DNA of 33,497 nucleotides from Alteromonadaceae bacterium (GCA_013216015.1 JABSOI010000068.1:1-33497); one strand, 5' to 3'. Numbered from the stretch's first letter, positions 1-9,343 are shown. The notes: generated from the letters alone by a model not told the origin. Numbers and translations: made by a program.

Positions 1-14
1 TACCTTGCAGCTAG

Positions 15-41
15 AGGCTGAACCCGATGGTGGTTCAGCCT
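15..41. terminator. Strong hairpin at window edge, probable terminator or REP-like repeat
   Basis: A perfect 10-bp inverted repeat (AGGCTGAACC at 15-24 and its complement at 32-41) flanks a 7-base loop. There is no clear T-run on either side, so it may be a terminator of a gene lying left of the window or a small palindromic repeat. The upstream gene is not visible. Confidence 0.45.
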
Positions 42-214
42 GAAACATAGTCGATTTGAACTCCGAAACTTGAGTTAGTAATTAGTGATTTTGGAATGTA
101 TCTGTCAGCTTGCAGTCATTGGCTTACATCAATCAACAAGTAATCAAGATGAAAAGATGTCAACTTCTACCAATTGCATTGTCTATGTACCAGTTAAGTG
201 TTGCTATAAAAGTT

Positions 215-327
215 GTAGGATGGGTTAGCCAACGGCGTAACCAATCACTTTGTAGAACGCAACCATCTAATAATATTAATAAAAGTTGGTGTTTTGATGG
301 GTTACGCCTTCGGCTAACCCATCCTAC
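215..327. repeat. Long inverted repeat of two REP-like arms (BIME-like)
   Basis: The arms at 215-246 and 296-327 are inverted copies matching at about 29 of 32 positions, with a core of GTAGGATGGGTTAGCC and its complement. Each arm is itself close to a palindrome (GATGGGTTA opposite TAACCCATC), so each can fold alone or the two can pair across a roughly 49-base spacer. Motifs of this kind are scattered between genes in many gammaproteobacteria. Short open frames on both strands here are a by-product of the repeat. Confidence 0.7.
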
Positions 328-411
328 GCGCTGGAATTTTGAGCTGACAAATAAATACGAATAAAACAATGAACTACGGTCGTAGCCACACTTAATTGGT
401 ACATAGCAAAT

Positions 412-827
412 CTATTTTATAAACGACTTTAGAGGGCGTCTATTAGTACTGGGCGTTTTATAATCTGCTGGTTTGTTACTTAAGCGGATAAATATTAAAC
501 CATATCCTTGATCTTGCTCTTTGGAGAGTATTTCTTTCATATCTTTGGAGATAATTTCTTTCATTTCATTTTTCTGTTCATCTTCACACTCAACATATTC
601 CAGTGAAAATAATCCTGGGGTTGCGTAAGGATGAACGGCGATGTTATTTAAAGTTACCTGTAGCCAAACTCTTTTTTAATGTCCTGCCACTGGCTATTAT
701 GCCTTTCCCTACTTTTGTTTTTTATTGCGATTAATGCGAGGCTTGGTGAGTCAGTAAGGGTTTTTTTAATTATTCCTAGGGAATCCCTCTTGAAGCCCTT
801 TATTCTAGCGGAGTCTAAAAATTTTAA
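412..827 (-). pseudogene. Degraded nitroreductase-like gene fragment
   Basis: On the minus strand two overlapping frames join into one protein-like sequence. From about 827 down one frame reads through LKFLDSARIKGFKRD, then DSPSLALIAI and HNSQWQDIKKEFG. Near the A-run opposite 671-678 the reading jumps to another frame that continues VWLQVTLNNIAVHPYATPG and ends in RRPLKSFIK at a TAG around 412. The pattern of 'SPxLxLI', then a WL helix, then 'AVxPYxxP' resembles the C-terminal half of nitroreductase-fold proteins, including those fused to ThiF-like domains. The N-terminal half is missing and stops lie directly upstream. Family identity is tentative; that this is a broken coding remnant is more certain. 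It ends 40 bp from the truncated patatin gene on the same strand, so the two may have decayed together. Confidence 0.4.
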
Positions 828-868
828 TTATTACTTTGTGGCAATTTAGAGTGGTGTTTTTGAAATAT

Positions 869-1282
869 TTACATCAGACTAGAAGATTGGGGTTTTTGTT
901 CTGCATCAAATATCACGGGTTTGCCACTATTTACATCTGTAGCAACAATATGAAGGTTTTTTTTTAACTGGGAAAATGTTTTTCCTTTAAGGTGTTTATC
1001 AACCCAGTTTTCAAAGATATTACCAGAACTTAAACCGCCCTTGCGAATAAGTTTATATAAAGAAAATCCGCGAAATTGGCCATAGTCAGTTTCTAATGCA
1101 ATAGTTTTGCATTGCTCAATTGACAAGCCAGAAGCGTAAAAGCTGGCTATTATACTACCACCAGACACGCCAACTAAATGGTCGAAGTTAATTTCTAGTT
1201 CTTCTAATGCTTTTAAAATTCCCAGGTGGGCTGGTAAACGTGTGCCTCCGCCAGCTAATATTGGCACTATTTTTTTAATCAT
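869..1282 (-). pseudogene. Truncated patatin-like phospholipase
   Basis: The 137-residue product opens with the patatin oxyanion loop (GGGTRLPAHLGIL) and carries the nucleophile elbow GVSGGS, as in RssA/YchK-type bacterial patatins, which are lipid acyl hydrolases. The family is normally about 280-330 residues and needs a later Asp (DG[GA]) for its Ser-Asp dyad. Here the frame ends soon after VIFDAEQKP, just before the region where the conserved helix and the Asp should come, and the last residues (QSSSLM) look like read-through of unrelated sequence. No continuation was found in the downstream bases, which hold the nitroreductase-like fragment instead. It is probably inactive. The start ATG at 1282 is reasonable because the motif begins a few residues after it. 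Confidence 0.7.
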
Positions 1283-1478
1283 ACTTGATCCTTATATGCT
1301 AGATTATAGTATGGCTTATATTGAAAAAATTGCGAAGATTGATATGCTTATAGCTAAATGGCGAATTGCTTGTCAAGTTTGTTGTTTCAAGTGGTTTTGG
1401 TGATTGTTAGTTATAGAGTTTAATTTCTATAAGTAATATTTCCAGATAGTCTATGTAATCGTGGAAAAGGGAACATTA

Positions 1479-2240
1479 ATGAGAATATTCACAACACTGA
1501 TTTTATTTTTTTGTTTGTCAATTACAACAGTCAAGGCTGATTTAGCGGATACCTTGGAAAAGGTCAAACCTTCAGTGGTTGGTATTGGTGTTTATACACC
1601 AACAGGTAGACCCCAAAATAGTCTGTTTGGTACAGGTTTTGTGATTGGCAATGGCCAATACGTTGTTACTAATGAACATGTTATTGGTAAAGAACTTGAT
1701 GAGAGTATATTGCAACATAGGGTGGTATTTGTAGGTTCAGGGAAATCTGGAAAAATTCGTAAAGCTCAAGTTGTTGCCCGTTCTGAAATGTATGATTTAG
1801 CCGTGTTAAAAATTGAAGGTGTCCCGTTGCCTGCTTTAACTTTGGCACAGGACAAATTTCAACGGGAAGGGAGTTATGTTGCTTTTACGGGCTTTCCTAT
1901 AGGTTCTGTTTTAGGACTTTACCCTGTGACACACAGAGGCATAATTGCAAGTATTACCCCTACTACTGTACCTGTTCCAGATTCACGCCAAATAAGCATA
2001 AAAATGTTAAAGCGCATGAGAGATCCTTATTTAGTTTATCAACTTGATGCTACCGCTTATCCAGGCAATAGCGGCAGTGCTTTATACAATATTGATACTG
2101 GAGAAGTGATTGGGGTAATTAACAAAGTTTTTGTACAAGAAACTAAAGAATCGGTAATAAGTAATCCAAGCGGAATTACTTATGCTATTCCGGTTAAATA
2201 TCTTCGTGAGCTGCTGGATAAAAATAAAGTATCTTATTAA
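1479..2240 (+). CDS. Secreted trypsin-like serine protease (S1 family, Trypsin_2 type)
   Basis: This is a 253-residue exported protease. Residues 1-20 form a signal peptide (MRIFTTLILFFCLSITTVKA) with cleavage expected after A20. The chymotrypsin-fold triad is visible: His67 in TNEHVIG, Asp106 in YDLAVLKI and Ser198 in PGNSGSA. GTGFVIG before the His is typical of DegP/HtrA and other bacterial trypsin-like enzymes, but no PDZ domain follows, so this is a stand-alone protease domain and not DegP or DegS. The substrate is unknown; a periplasmic role is inferred. A GTG six codons upstream (1461) is possible, but the ATG at 1479 has AAGGGA six bases before it and gives a clean signal peptide. It converges on the epimerase gene and shares a terminator hairpin with it. 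Confidence 0.85.
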   Translation: MRIFTTLILFFCLSITTVKADLADTLEKVKPSVVGIGVYTPTGRPQNSLFGTGFVIGNGQYVVTNEHVIGKELDESILQHRVVFVGSGKSGKIRKAQVVARSEMYDLAVLKIEGVPLPALTLAQDKFQREGSYVAFTGFPIGSVLGLYPVTHRGIIASITPTTVPVPDSRQISIKMLKRMRDPYLVYQLDATAYPGNSGSALYNIDTGEVIGVINKVFVQETKESVISNPSGITYAIPVKYLRELLDKNKVSY

Positions 2241-2279
2241 TAACTCGCTCCCCGAAGGGTTACTCGGGGATGAGGTTAT
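2241..2279. terminator. Bidirectional terminator between convergent genes
   Basis: TCCCCGA (2249-2255) pairs with TCGGGGA (2264-2270) around an 8-base loop. The stem is extended outward by AATAAC-CTC against GAGGTTATT with a small bulge, giving A- and T-rich outer flanks on both sides. The hairpin fills the gap between the protease stop and the stop of the minus-strand epimerase, so it probably serves both. Confidence 0.7.
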
Positions 2280-3289
2280 TATTTAACGCGATAAAAATCT
2301 TTATACCATTGAACAAATTTTTCAATTCCTTCAGGTACGCCTACCGCTGGTTTATGTCCTGTGACTTCAAATAAATCATTTACCTCTGCGTAGGTTTGAT
2401 AAACATCTCCTGGTTGCATTGGCATCATGTTTTTATTGGCGGTTAACCCTAAAGATTTTTCTAATGAATCAATAAAAGACATTAATTTTACCGGGTTACC
2501 GTTACCAATGTTGAATATTCTGTAAGGAGCAGAGCTTTGTGCAGCAGAGCCTGTTTCTACTTGCCATAATTCATTACTTGCTGGAATATGATCCTGAATT
2601 TGAATAATACCTTCAACAATATCGTCGATGTAAGTGAAATCTCGTCTCATATCTCCGTGGTTGTATACATCAATTTGATCGCCTTCAATAATCGCTTTAG
2701 TGAATTTGAATAAAGCCATGTCGGGACGTCCCCAAGGGCCATAAACAGTAAAAAATCTTAAGCCAGTGGTAGGAATGCCATACAGGTGCGAATACGTATG
2801 AGACATTAATTCATTGGATTTTTTTGTAGCGGCATACAATGAAACAGGGTGGTCGATGCTGTCAGAAGTATCGAAAGGCACTTTATTATTTAATCCATAA
2901 ACAGAACTGGAAGAAGCATAAACTAAGTGTTCAACCTGATTATTGCGGCAACCTTCCAATATGGTTAAATGACCAATTAAATTAGAATCGGCATAAGCCA
3001 TCGGATTATCAATTGAGTAACGAACTCCTGCTTGTGCGGCCAAATGAATGACCCGGTTAAATTTTTCTGCTGCGAATAAATTGGCGATGCCATCTCTGTC
3101 AGCAAGATCTAATTTAATAAATTGAAATAATGGTAACGATGCCAATACATTCAAACGGGCTTGTTTTAAATTGACATCATAATAGTCATTTAAGTTATCA
3201 ATGCCGACTACTTGGTGTCCTTGTTCACATAAACGTTGTGCAACATAAAAGCCAATAAAACCAGCAGCACCAGTTACTAAAAATTTCAT
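2279..3289 (-). CDS. UDP-glucuronate 4-epimerase (extended SDR, GAE/LpsL/CapI type)
   Basis: This is a 336-residue NAD-dependent sugar-nucleotide epimerase. The Rossmann motif GAAGFIG lies at 7-13, the Ser cluster at 126-129 (ASSSSVYG), and the catalytic YxxxK at Tyr152/Lys156 (YAATK). The stretch IDNLNDYYDVNLK after the second strand and GPWGRPDMALFKFTKAI are typical of UDP-GlcA 4-epimerases rather than GalE or RmlB. The reaction interconverts UDP-glucuronate and UDP-galacturonate in the cytoplasm. The gene sits 51 bp behind ugd on the same strand, which supplies UDP-glucuronate, so the pair probably feeds an acidic sugar into LPS or capsule. AAGGATA precedes the ATG. No glycosyltransferases are nearby, so the final polymer cannot be told. 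Confidence 0.9.
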   Translation of the reverse strand: MKFLVTGAAGFIGFYVAQRLCEQGHQVVGIDNLNDYYDVNLKQARLNVLASLPLFQFIKLDLADRDGIANLFAAEKFNRVIHLAAQAGVRYSIDNPMAYADSNLIGHLTILEGCRNNQVEHLVYASSSSVYGLNNKVPFDTSDSIDHPVSLYAATKKSNELMSHTYSHLYGIPTTGLRFFTVYGPWGRPDMALFKFTKAIIEGDQIDVYNHGDMRRDFTYIDDIVEGIIQIQDHIPASNELWQVETGSAAQSSAPYRIFNIGNGNPVKLMSFIDSLEKSLGLTANKNMMPMQPGDVYQTYAEVNDLFEVTGHKPAVGVPEGIEKFVQWYKDFYRVK

Positions 3290-3340
3290 TTTATTTATCC
3301 TTTTTACTTATCGTTTGTAAATCTAGTTATCTTTTAACCA

Positions 3341-4705
3341 CTATGTTTTAACCACACTAACCTGACTATACTTAACTACACTGTCACCACGACCAATGCC
3401 ATAATAAGCAAAGCCGCGTTTATTCAATAAAGCTGGATCGTAAAGGTTGCGACCATCAATAATCACTTTGTGAGTGAGTGTATTGGCAATGAAGTCAAAA
3501 TCTGGTGCTCTGAATTGACTCCATTCAGTACAAATCACTAAAGCGTCAGCGCCATTTAAAGCAGACTCTTTGGTACCAACTAATGCTAAATCAGCTCTGA
3601 CACCGTATATTCTTTGACACTCATCCATTGCTTCAGGATCATAAGCCTGTACCTTTGCACCCGCCTGCCAAAGGGATTCTATTAACACTTTTGCTGATGC
3701 TTCTCGCATATCATCGGTTTGAGGTTTAAATGACAAGCCCCAAACAGCAATGGTTTTTCCGGCTAAATCACCCTTGAAATAGCTGCTTAAATTATTAAAT
3801 AATTTGTGCTTTTGAGCATGATTTACAGATTCAACCGCTTCCAACAATGCTGGTTTATACTCTATGCCGTGGGCTGTACGGACTAAAGCCTGAACGTCTT
3901 TAGGAAAACATGAACCGCCATAACCACAGCCAGGATAGATAAATTGATAGCCAATACGAGAATCTGACCCTATGCCGTGGCGAACTGCTTCTATATCAGC
4001 ACCTAGCAGTTCAGCAAGATTTGACATTTCATTCATGAAGGATATTTTAGTCGCCAGCATACAGTTAGCGGCATACTTAGTTAATTCTGCAGAGCGCACG
4101 TCCATAAATATCATACGGTCATGGTTGCGATTAAATGGAGCATATAATTCTGACATGATATCGCGAGCGTCTTGGTTGTCTGTTCCCACAATAATGCGAT
4201 CTGGTTTCATGCAATCGCTTACCGCAGCTCCTTCTTTTAAGAATTCAGGATTAGACACAACATTAAATTGAATATCTTCATTTCGAGCTTGCAGAACAGA
4301 GTTTATTTTTGCTGATACTTTATCTGCTGTGCCTACGGGTACTGTAGATTTGTTGACAATAAATTTTGTGCTTGTCATGTGAGTGGCAATTGTTTGTGCT
4401 ACCGCCAGTACATATTTTAAATCGGCTGAGCCATCTTCTTCCGGCGGTGTACCTACGGCTATAAATTGCACTGTACCGTGAGCAACGCCAGAGGCTGCGT
4501 CCGTAGTGAAACTCAGTCGACCATCTTTATAAGTTTCTTGAACAAGTGGCGTTAAGCCTGGTTCAAAAATAGGAATGTTGCCATTTTTTAATGCTTCAAC
4601 TTTAGCTTCGTCAATATCAACGCATACCACATCATGACCCACGGATGCTAAAACCGCAGCTTGAACGAGACCAACGTAACCAATACCAAATACTGTAACT
4701 TTCAT
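3341..4705 (-). CDS. ugd: UDP-glucose 6-dehydrogenase
   Basis: This is a 454-residue enzyme that oxidises UDP-glucose twice with NAD+ to UDP-glucuronate. The N-terminal NAD fold has GIGYVG at 7-12. The conserved STVPVGT lies near 120-126, the catalytic-domain Lys at 210 (AELTKYAAN), and the nucleophile Cys266 in YGGSCFPKD. The C-terminal UDP-binding domain contains [15 protein letters not shown]. Length and motifs match the bacterial Ugd/TuaD group throughout. It lies just upstream of the epimerase gene on the same strand with a 51-bp gap and is probably co-transcribed with it. AAGGATAAT precedes the start. Confidence 0.95.
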   Translation of the reverse strand: MKVTVFGIGYVGLVQAAVLASVGHDVVCVDIDEAKVEALKNGNIPIFEPGLTPLVQETYKDGRLSFTTDAASGVAHGTVQFIAVGTPPEEDGSADLKYVLAVAQTIATHMTSTKFIVNKSTVPVGTADKVSAKINSVLQARNEDIQFNVVSNPEFLKEGAAVSDCMKPDRIIVGTDNQDARDIMSELYAPFNRNHDRMIFMDVRSAELTKYAANCMLATKISFMNEMSNLAELLGADIEAVRHGIGSDSRIGYQFIYPGCGYGGSCFPKDVQALVRTAHGIEYKPALLEAVESVNHAQKHKLFNNLSSYFKGDLAGKTIAVWGLSFKPQTDDMREASAKVLIESLWQAGAKVQAYDPEAMDECQRIYGVRADLALVGTKESALNGADALVICTEWSQFRAPDFDFIANTLTHKVIIDGRNLYDPALLNKRGFAYYGIGRGDSVVKYSQVSVVKT

Positions 4706-4788
4706 TATTATCCTTAAACAAAAAACTTAATCAAAAACGTTAAATCACTTTAATTTTAAAGCTATGCCAAGCAAGCTGCAAGTTTAAA

Positions 4789-5538
4789 TTAATCAGTTGC
4801 CATATTGACGGATTTAACCGCTTTTTCTTGTGTTAATAGCTGTGAAATAGGTACCAGTGCTATATTATTCTCAGCCAATATTGGTATTAATTTGGTTAAT
4901 GCAGCTATTGTTTCCGGGTGAGGATGTGCGATGGCGATAACGGAATGATGTATATTCGCCTGATTTATTAAATACAAAAACTGCTGCTGAATATATTCTG
5001 TAGATAATTGGTTGTCTAAAAAAACATTCCGACGCATTGATGGTACGCCAAACTGATGGGCAATTTTTTCTGCTTTACTCTGTCCAGTTGTAACACTATC
5101 AATAAAATATACTTTTCGTTTTTTTAAAAAGCGCATGGTCCAAGTCATTGGGGAATATAATTGGGTTAATAAACTGCCCATATGATTATTCATTCCGGCG
5201 GCAAAGGGAATTTCTGCAAATGCGCGATTTAAACTTGCCTGAATATCGCTTTCATTCATGTCTGCGGTTAAGCCCCCTGGGCCCAGTTCTTTACCGTTTT
5301 CGGCTTCCATAGGAATATGAAGCATAACTTCTCTTTTTTGATCATGAGCTTGTTGTGCTAATGTTTTTCCAAAAGGAGTATGAGGTAAAATTGAATAGGT
5401 GATATTACCAGGTAATTTAAGGGCATTAGCATCACTTTGTCGATAGCCTATATCGTCAATAATAATCGCGACCTGTGCTTGTTCTGCAAAAACATGGGTT
5501 GCAGCCAGCAGTAAGATAAATACAAGAAATCTCGGCAC
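4789..5538 (-). CDS. yibQ: Divergent polysaccharide deacetylase (YibQ family)
   Basis: This is a 249-residue exported protein with a signal peptide of about 18 residues (FLVFILLLAATHVFA) ending near A18. Family marks are IIIDDIG at 25-31 (Asp28/Asp29), LHIPME near 73-78, MNNHMGS at 116-122 and AIAHPHPET near the C-terminus, all typical of the Polysacc_deac_2 (YibQ, DUF610) group. The fold resembles NodB-type deacetylases with putative metal-binding Asp and His residues, but the substrate is not established. In many gammaproteobacteria the gene follows gpmI and envC, often with a carboxyl-terminal processing protease gene between; here it follows envC after a 198-bp gap with no such protease, so it may have its own promoter in 5539-5736. 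That gap shows no further coding sequence. Confidence 0.85.
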   Translation of the reverse strand: MPRFLVFILLLAATHVFAEQAQVAIIIDDIGYRQSDANALKLPGNITYSILPHTPFGKTLAQQAHDQKREVMLHIPMEAENGKELGPGGLTADMNESDIQASLNRAFAEIPFAAGMNNHMGSLLTQLYSPMTWTMRFLKKRKVYFIDSVTTGQSKAEKIAHQFGVPSMRRNVFLDNQLSTEYIQQQFLYLINQANIHHSVIAIAHPHPETIAALTKLIPILAENNIALVPISQLLTQEKAVKSVNMATD

Positions 5539-5736
5539 GGATAAAAAGTCTTATAATTTATTGGAGTACGTAATGTTATTGTATCTTAATAGATGTTAAA
5601 CAAAAAGTAGATGTTTGTGCAGATTGATGTGCTTTGTTCTAAATAAAGAAAATGTATGGATAAATAAAGTGATAGTTTTAGTGAAATATAAGTGAGATAT
5701 TCTCGAACCAGACTTTGATTTACAACTTATTACTCT

Positions 5737-7008
5737 TTATTTACACCAGAGCTTAGGATTTTTAGCATTACCTTTATGGCGAATTTCAAAATACAGCCCC
5801 GGTTGGTGTTGACCACCACTTTGGCCGACCAAAGCAATCGGTTCTCCTGTTTCTACTCTGTCGCCAACACCTTTTAACAGAGTTTGGTTATGGCCATATA
5901 AACTCATGTAACCATTACCATGATCTATAACGGTTACTAAACCGTAGCCTTTGAGCCAGTCGGCAAATAACACCTTACCATTATGAATCGTTGTTACTTG
6001 TCTACCTACAGGTGCTGAAAAGAGCACACCTTTGTATTTTAAATACCCTTGTTTTCTACTGCCATAATTATGACTGATTTTACCTTTTACCGGCCATGCC
6101 AGTTTTTTCTTTAATTTACCTAAGCCATTTAAGTCGATTGATATTTTTGTTTTTGCAATCTTAATGAGTTTTTGTAGTTCCTTTACTAAGTTGCTTTCAT
6201 GAGCCTCCAGTTTTATTAATTGTTGTTTATTGGTGAGTAATTCTTTATTTAATAATTTGATTGTTTGAGCACGTACAGTCTTGTTTTTTTGTAAGTGGCT
6301 TTTTTGCAACGTTTGATTCTGTTTTAAATTATCTAACCGGGTGACTTGTTCTTGATGCTCAGTGGTTATGAGAAATAACGAAGCGATTGTCTCTTGAAAG
6401 TTGTCGATTTCTTTCATGCGTGCGGCATTTAAGTATTTATAATAAGTTGTCGTTCGCTCAACTGTTGCCGGATCTTTCTGACTTAATAATAACTTTAAAT
6501 AATCGTGTTGGCCTGAGGAATATGCGGCTCGTAATTGTTGGCCAAGTATTTTTTCCTGCTGCCTTTTTTCGCTGCTGAGTTTGGCTTTTTGTTTAAATAG
6601 TTGAGAAATTTTCTTTTTTGTTTCTTGCTGATCTTTATTGATAGTGTTTATTGCTTTAGCAACTTTGGCTATGGCTAAATCGTCAGTTTTTAATTGTTTT
6701 TCTAAACTCGCTCTTTTTAGGTTTACTTTGGTGATTGAATTTTTTTGTTTTGCGATTGCTTTTTTAACATCTGATAATTGTACATTGGTTAATTGTTCGT
6801 TTGTTGACTCTTGATTCGTGTCTTTTTCGGTTAAAGCTAAATATCCGGCAGCATTTACTATGTAACTTAAGTTACATAGTAAAAATGCCATCCAGAGGCT
6901 CTTCAAGCCAAATTTCGAAGTTAAAAAACTCGTCTTACCTTGTGTGCTAACTGTTGAATTTGGCTCAAATTTAAGTCGTATTAAGTTTCGAAGAAAAATC
7001 AAAATCAT
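5737..7008 (-). CDS. envC: Murein hydrolase activator EnvC (LytM-type, degenerate active site)
   Basis: This is a 423-residue periplasmic protein. After an N-terminal export signal (hydrophobic core near 39-53, ending VNAAG) comes a long Lys/Gln-rich coiled coil (about 75-285), then a C-terminal M23/LytM domain from about 310. The zinc ligands of active M23 enzymes are absent: the first His position reads KYKGVLFSAP, and the HxH position reads GLYFEI. This matches EnvC, which does not cut peptidoglycan but activates the AmiA/AmiB amidases during daughter-cell separation. The gene lies 21 bp after gpmI, as in E. coli. The start is uncertain: the ATG at 7008 leaves an unusual 35-residue basic leader, and a TTG (about 6906) or ATG (6891) closer to the hydrophobic core is possible. 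A 30-bp perfect palindrome overlaps the signal-peptide codons. Confidence 0.88.
   Translation of the reverse strand: MILIFLRNLIRLKFEPNSTVSTQGKTSFLTSKFGLKSLWMAFLLCNLSYIVNAAGYLALTEKDTNQESTNEQLTNVQLSDVKKAIAKQKNSITKVNLKRASLEKQLKTDDLAIAKVAKAINTINKDQQETKKKISQLFKQKAKLSSEKRQQEKILGQQLRAAYSSGQHDYLKLLLSQKDPATVERTTTYYKYLNAARMKEIDNFQETIASLFLITTEHQEQVTRLDNLKQNQTLQKSHLQKNKTVRAQTIKLLNKELLTNKQQLIKLEAHESNLVKELQKLIKIAKTKISIDLNGLGKLKKKLAWPVKGKISHNYGSRKQGYLKYKGVLFSAPVGRQVTTIHNGKVLFADWLKGYGLVTVIDHGNGYMSLYGHNQTLLKGVGDRVETGEPIALVGQSGGQHQPGLYFEIRHKGNAKNPKLWCK
6854..6883. repeat. 30-bp perfect palindrome inside the envC signal-peptide region
   Basis: Bases 6854-6868 (TTTACTATGTAACTT) are followed directly by their exact reverse complement, a 30-bp palindrome with no spacer. 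On the coding strand it encodes LLCNLSYIV, the hydrophobic core of the envC export signal. The mRNA hairpin would stand near the 5' end of the message, close to the possible alternative starts. It may be chance, a protein-binding dyad or a translation-control element. Confidence 0.75.
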
Positions 7009-7029
7009 TATTTTAAAATAATCGTCTGT

Positions 7030-8595
7030 TTATTGATTGTTTAGAGTCATTAATATAGAGCCTGTCATTTCTTTTGGTTGTTCCATGCCCATTAAATGTA
7101 GTAATGTTGGCGATATATCACTTAAGGTGCCACTGTCGGCAACTTTCGCTTCACGACCCACGTAAATTAGCGGTACAGGTTCGCATGTATGTGCTGTATA
7201 CGCTTGGCCTGATTGTTCATCGACCATTTGTTCTGCGTTACCGTGGTCCGCAGTGATCAAACATTCGCCACCCGTTTTTTCTAATGCATCAACTACACGA
7301 CCAATACAGGAGTCAACGGCTTCACAAGCTTTTACTGCAGCATCAAATTTTCCAGTATGACCTACCATATCACCATTAGGATAATTACATACGATAAAGT
7401 CAAAATCACCACTTTCTATCGCGGCTACTAATTTATCAGTTAATATTGCTGAGTTCATTTCTGGTTGTAAATCATAAGTGGCTACTTGTGGGGAAGGGAC
7501 TAAAATACGGTCTTCACCTATAAAGGTCTCTTCTTTACCACCGCTAAAAAAGAAACTGACATGAGCATATTTTTCAGTTTCTGAAATACGCAGTTGGGTT
7601 TTGTTATGTTTTTCTAACCATTCACCCAATACATTGTTTAACTTTGCTGGAGGGTAAGCGCAATTGGCTTTTATGTCAGCGGCATATTCAGTCAGCATTA
7701 CAAAGTCTGATAGTTGAGGGGTTTTATTTCGAGTAAACCCAGTGAAGTCAGCTTCGGTAAAACAACGGGTAAATTGACGTGCACGATCAGCTCTGAAATT
7801 CATATAAATTAATGCATCACCATCATTAATCTGAACTATTTCCCCTTGAGCCGTTAAAATAGCACTAGCCTGAACAAATTCATCATTTTCATCACGCTGG
7901 TACGCAGCAGTTAAAGCATCTACGGCATTGTCAAATTTAAACTTAGCTTCACCACTTACCATGAGGTTATAGGCGGCTTCTACTCGATCCCAACGTTGAT
8001 CTCTATCCATAGCATAGTAGCGGCCGATCACTGAGGCTATTTGACCAACGCCTTCATTGTCGGCATTAAAAAGCTGGTCGAATTTTTGTTGTGCTTTAAT
8101 GAGTGAATTTTCTGCGCTGCGTGGTGGTGTATCGCGACCGTCCAGAAATGCGTGTAAAAATATTTGTTTTGCTCCACGTTTTTGCGCTAGTTCCATCATG
8201 GCAAAAATATGATCTTGATGGCTGTGCACCCCACCAGGAGACATTAAACCAAAAATATGTACCGCTTTATTATTTGTGACGGCTTTGTCGACAGCATTGC
8301 AAAGGGTAAGGTTTTGATTAAATTCATCGTCTTTAATTGCTTTGGTGATCCGGGTAAAATCTTGATAAACAATTCGACCTGCGCCTAAATTAACATGTCC
8401 GACTTCGGAATTTCCCATTTGCCCTTCAGGTAAACCCACTGCCATACCAGAAGTTTGAATGAGCATATGAGGATTATTTGCTTTTAAATCGTCGAGTACA
8501 GGCGTTTTGGCGTGAAAGATAGCATTTGAATCGGGGTTTTTTCTATATCCCCAACCATCTAAAATGATAAGTACGGTCGATTTTTTATTCGGCAT
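7030..8595 (-). CDS. gpmI: 2,3-bisphosphoglycerate-independent phosphoglycerate mutase
   Basis: This is a 521-residue Mn-dependent enzyme of the alkaline phosphatase superfamily that interconverts 3- and 2-phosphoglycerate in glycolysis and gluconeogenesis. [10 protein letters not shown] (Asp13) opens the phosphatase domain, and the nucleophile Ser63 lies in [16 protein letters not shown]. Later metal-site motifs are [12 protein letters not shown] and [22 protein letters not shown] and RADRARQFT belong to the inserted transferase domain. Full length matches the family (about 510-520). It is the first gene of a minus-strand group gpmI-envC and is divergent from yibN across a 254-bp gap, an arrangement shared with E. 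coli and relatives. Confidence 0.96.
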   Translation of the reverse strand: MPNKKSTVLIILDGWGYRKNPDSNAIFHAKTPVLDDLKANNPHMLIQTSGMAVGLPEGQMGNSEVGHVNLGAGRIVYQDFTRITKAIKDDEFNQNLTLCNAVDKAVTNNKAVHIFGLMSPGGVHSHQDHIFAMMELAQKRGAKQIFLHAFLDGRDTPPRSAENSLIKAQQKFDQLFNADNEGVGQIASVIGRYYAMDRDQRWDRVEAAYNLMVSGEAKFKFDNAVDALTAAYQRDENDEFVQASAILTAQGEIVQINDGDALIYMNFRADRARQFTRCFTEADFTGFTRNKTPQLSDFVMLTEYAADIKANCAYPPAKLNNVLGEWLEKHNKTQLRISETEKYAHVSFFFSGGKEETFIGEDRILVPSPQVATYDLQPEMNSAILTDKLVAAIESGDFDFIVCNYPNGDMVGHTGKFDAAVKACEAVDSCIGRVVDALEKTGGECLITADHGNAEQMVDEQSGQAYTAHTCEPVPLIYVGREAKVADSGTLSDISPTLLHLMGMEQPKEMTGSILMTLNNQ

Positions 8596-8774
8596 TTTAC
8601 GTTATTCCTGAAAAGTGTTGCTTTTTACGATGCGTGATTGTGTGCATCATTGTACACACCAGTACCGTATGATTCTATACCCATGCTTGTGGTGAACCGT
8701 ATTTATAAGTTGTGCTTGTCCAGGGTGTTTAAAGAACAAATATCTTTGAGTTATAACGAAAAAAATTTATCGGT

Positions 8775-8802
8775 TTGGGTTTGGATTATTAGTCTGTATA
8801 CT
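8775..8802 (+). promoter_or_regulatory. Likely sigma-70 promoter of yibN-grxC-secB
   Basis: TTGGGT (8775-8780) and TATACT (8797-8802) are spaced by 16 bp, about 47 bp upstream of the yibN ATG. The rest of the gpmI-yibN gap (8596-8849) holds no convincing gene. The assignment rests on the consensus match only. Confidence 0.5.
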
Positions 8803-8849
8803 GTTGCAAAATTTCACAAGTAATTATATACATAAAAGCGGTATACCTT

Positions 8850-9275
8850 ATGGATCAACTTATTAGTTTCGCTATTAGTCAACCAGTACTTAGCACAGCA
8901 TGGCTGGCAATTTTTTTATTGATTATTCTTCTCACTGTCAAAATTAAAATGTCACCGATTAAGCAAATCAGTCCACAAGAATTAACATTTTTAGTTAATC
9001 GTGAAGATGGACTCGTACTCGATACGCGGACGGAAAAGGAATTTAAAGCGAGCCGTATTCTTGATGCAAAATATTTTTCGAGTGAAAAAATTGCCAAAAA
9101 TGACTTTGCTAGCCTTGAAAAGTCTAAAGATAAACCCATTATTGTAGTTTGTACGGCAGGTATTTCGGCTTCTAAAGTTGCAAATCAATTATTAAAAGCA
9201 GGTTTTAGCAAAGTTAATTTACTTAAAGGTGGAATGAATGCTTGGGTAAATGCTGGTTTGCCAGTAGCAAAATAG
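8850..9275 (+). CDS. yibN: Membrane-anchored rhodanese-like protein (YibN type)
   Basis: This 141-residue protein has an N-terminal transmembrane anchor (about 14-31, STAWLAIFLLIILLTV) followed by a single rhodanese domain from about 40. The active-site loop is VVCTAGISA with Cys101, so sulfur-transferase chemistry is possible, and VLDTRTEKEF is the usual rhodanese strand near 57-66. The domain is predicted to face the cytoplasm, by analogy with YibN. It begins a plus-strand group with grxC and secB in the order seen in E. coli. The physiological sulfur donor and acceptor are unknown. Confidence 0.88.
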   Translation: MDQLISFAISQPVLSTAWLAIFLLIILLTVKIKMSPIKQISPQELTFLVNREDGLVLDTRTEKEFKASRILDAKYFSSEKIAKNDFASLEKSKDKPIIVVCTAGISASKVANQLLKAGFSKVNLLKGGMNAWVNAGLPVAK

Positions 9276-9343
9276 GTGTTATTAATAAAACAGCAATTAA
9301 TAATTTTTGACAGGATTTAACGAATTTCAGCAGTAGGATTTTT

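Noticed and set aside
110-369. Overlapping 84- and 69-residue open frames on both strands
   Set aside because: Both run through the REP-like inverted repeat, have no RBS or protein-like composition and mirror each other because the repeat is palindromic.
8638-8823. 61-residue open frame in the gpmI-yibN gap
   Set aside because: It covers the promoter region of yibN, has no convincing RBS and shows no recognisable domain.
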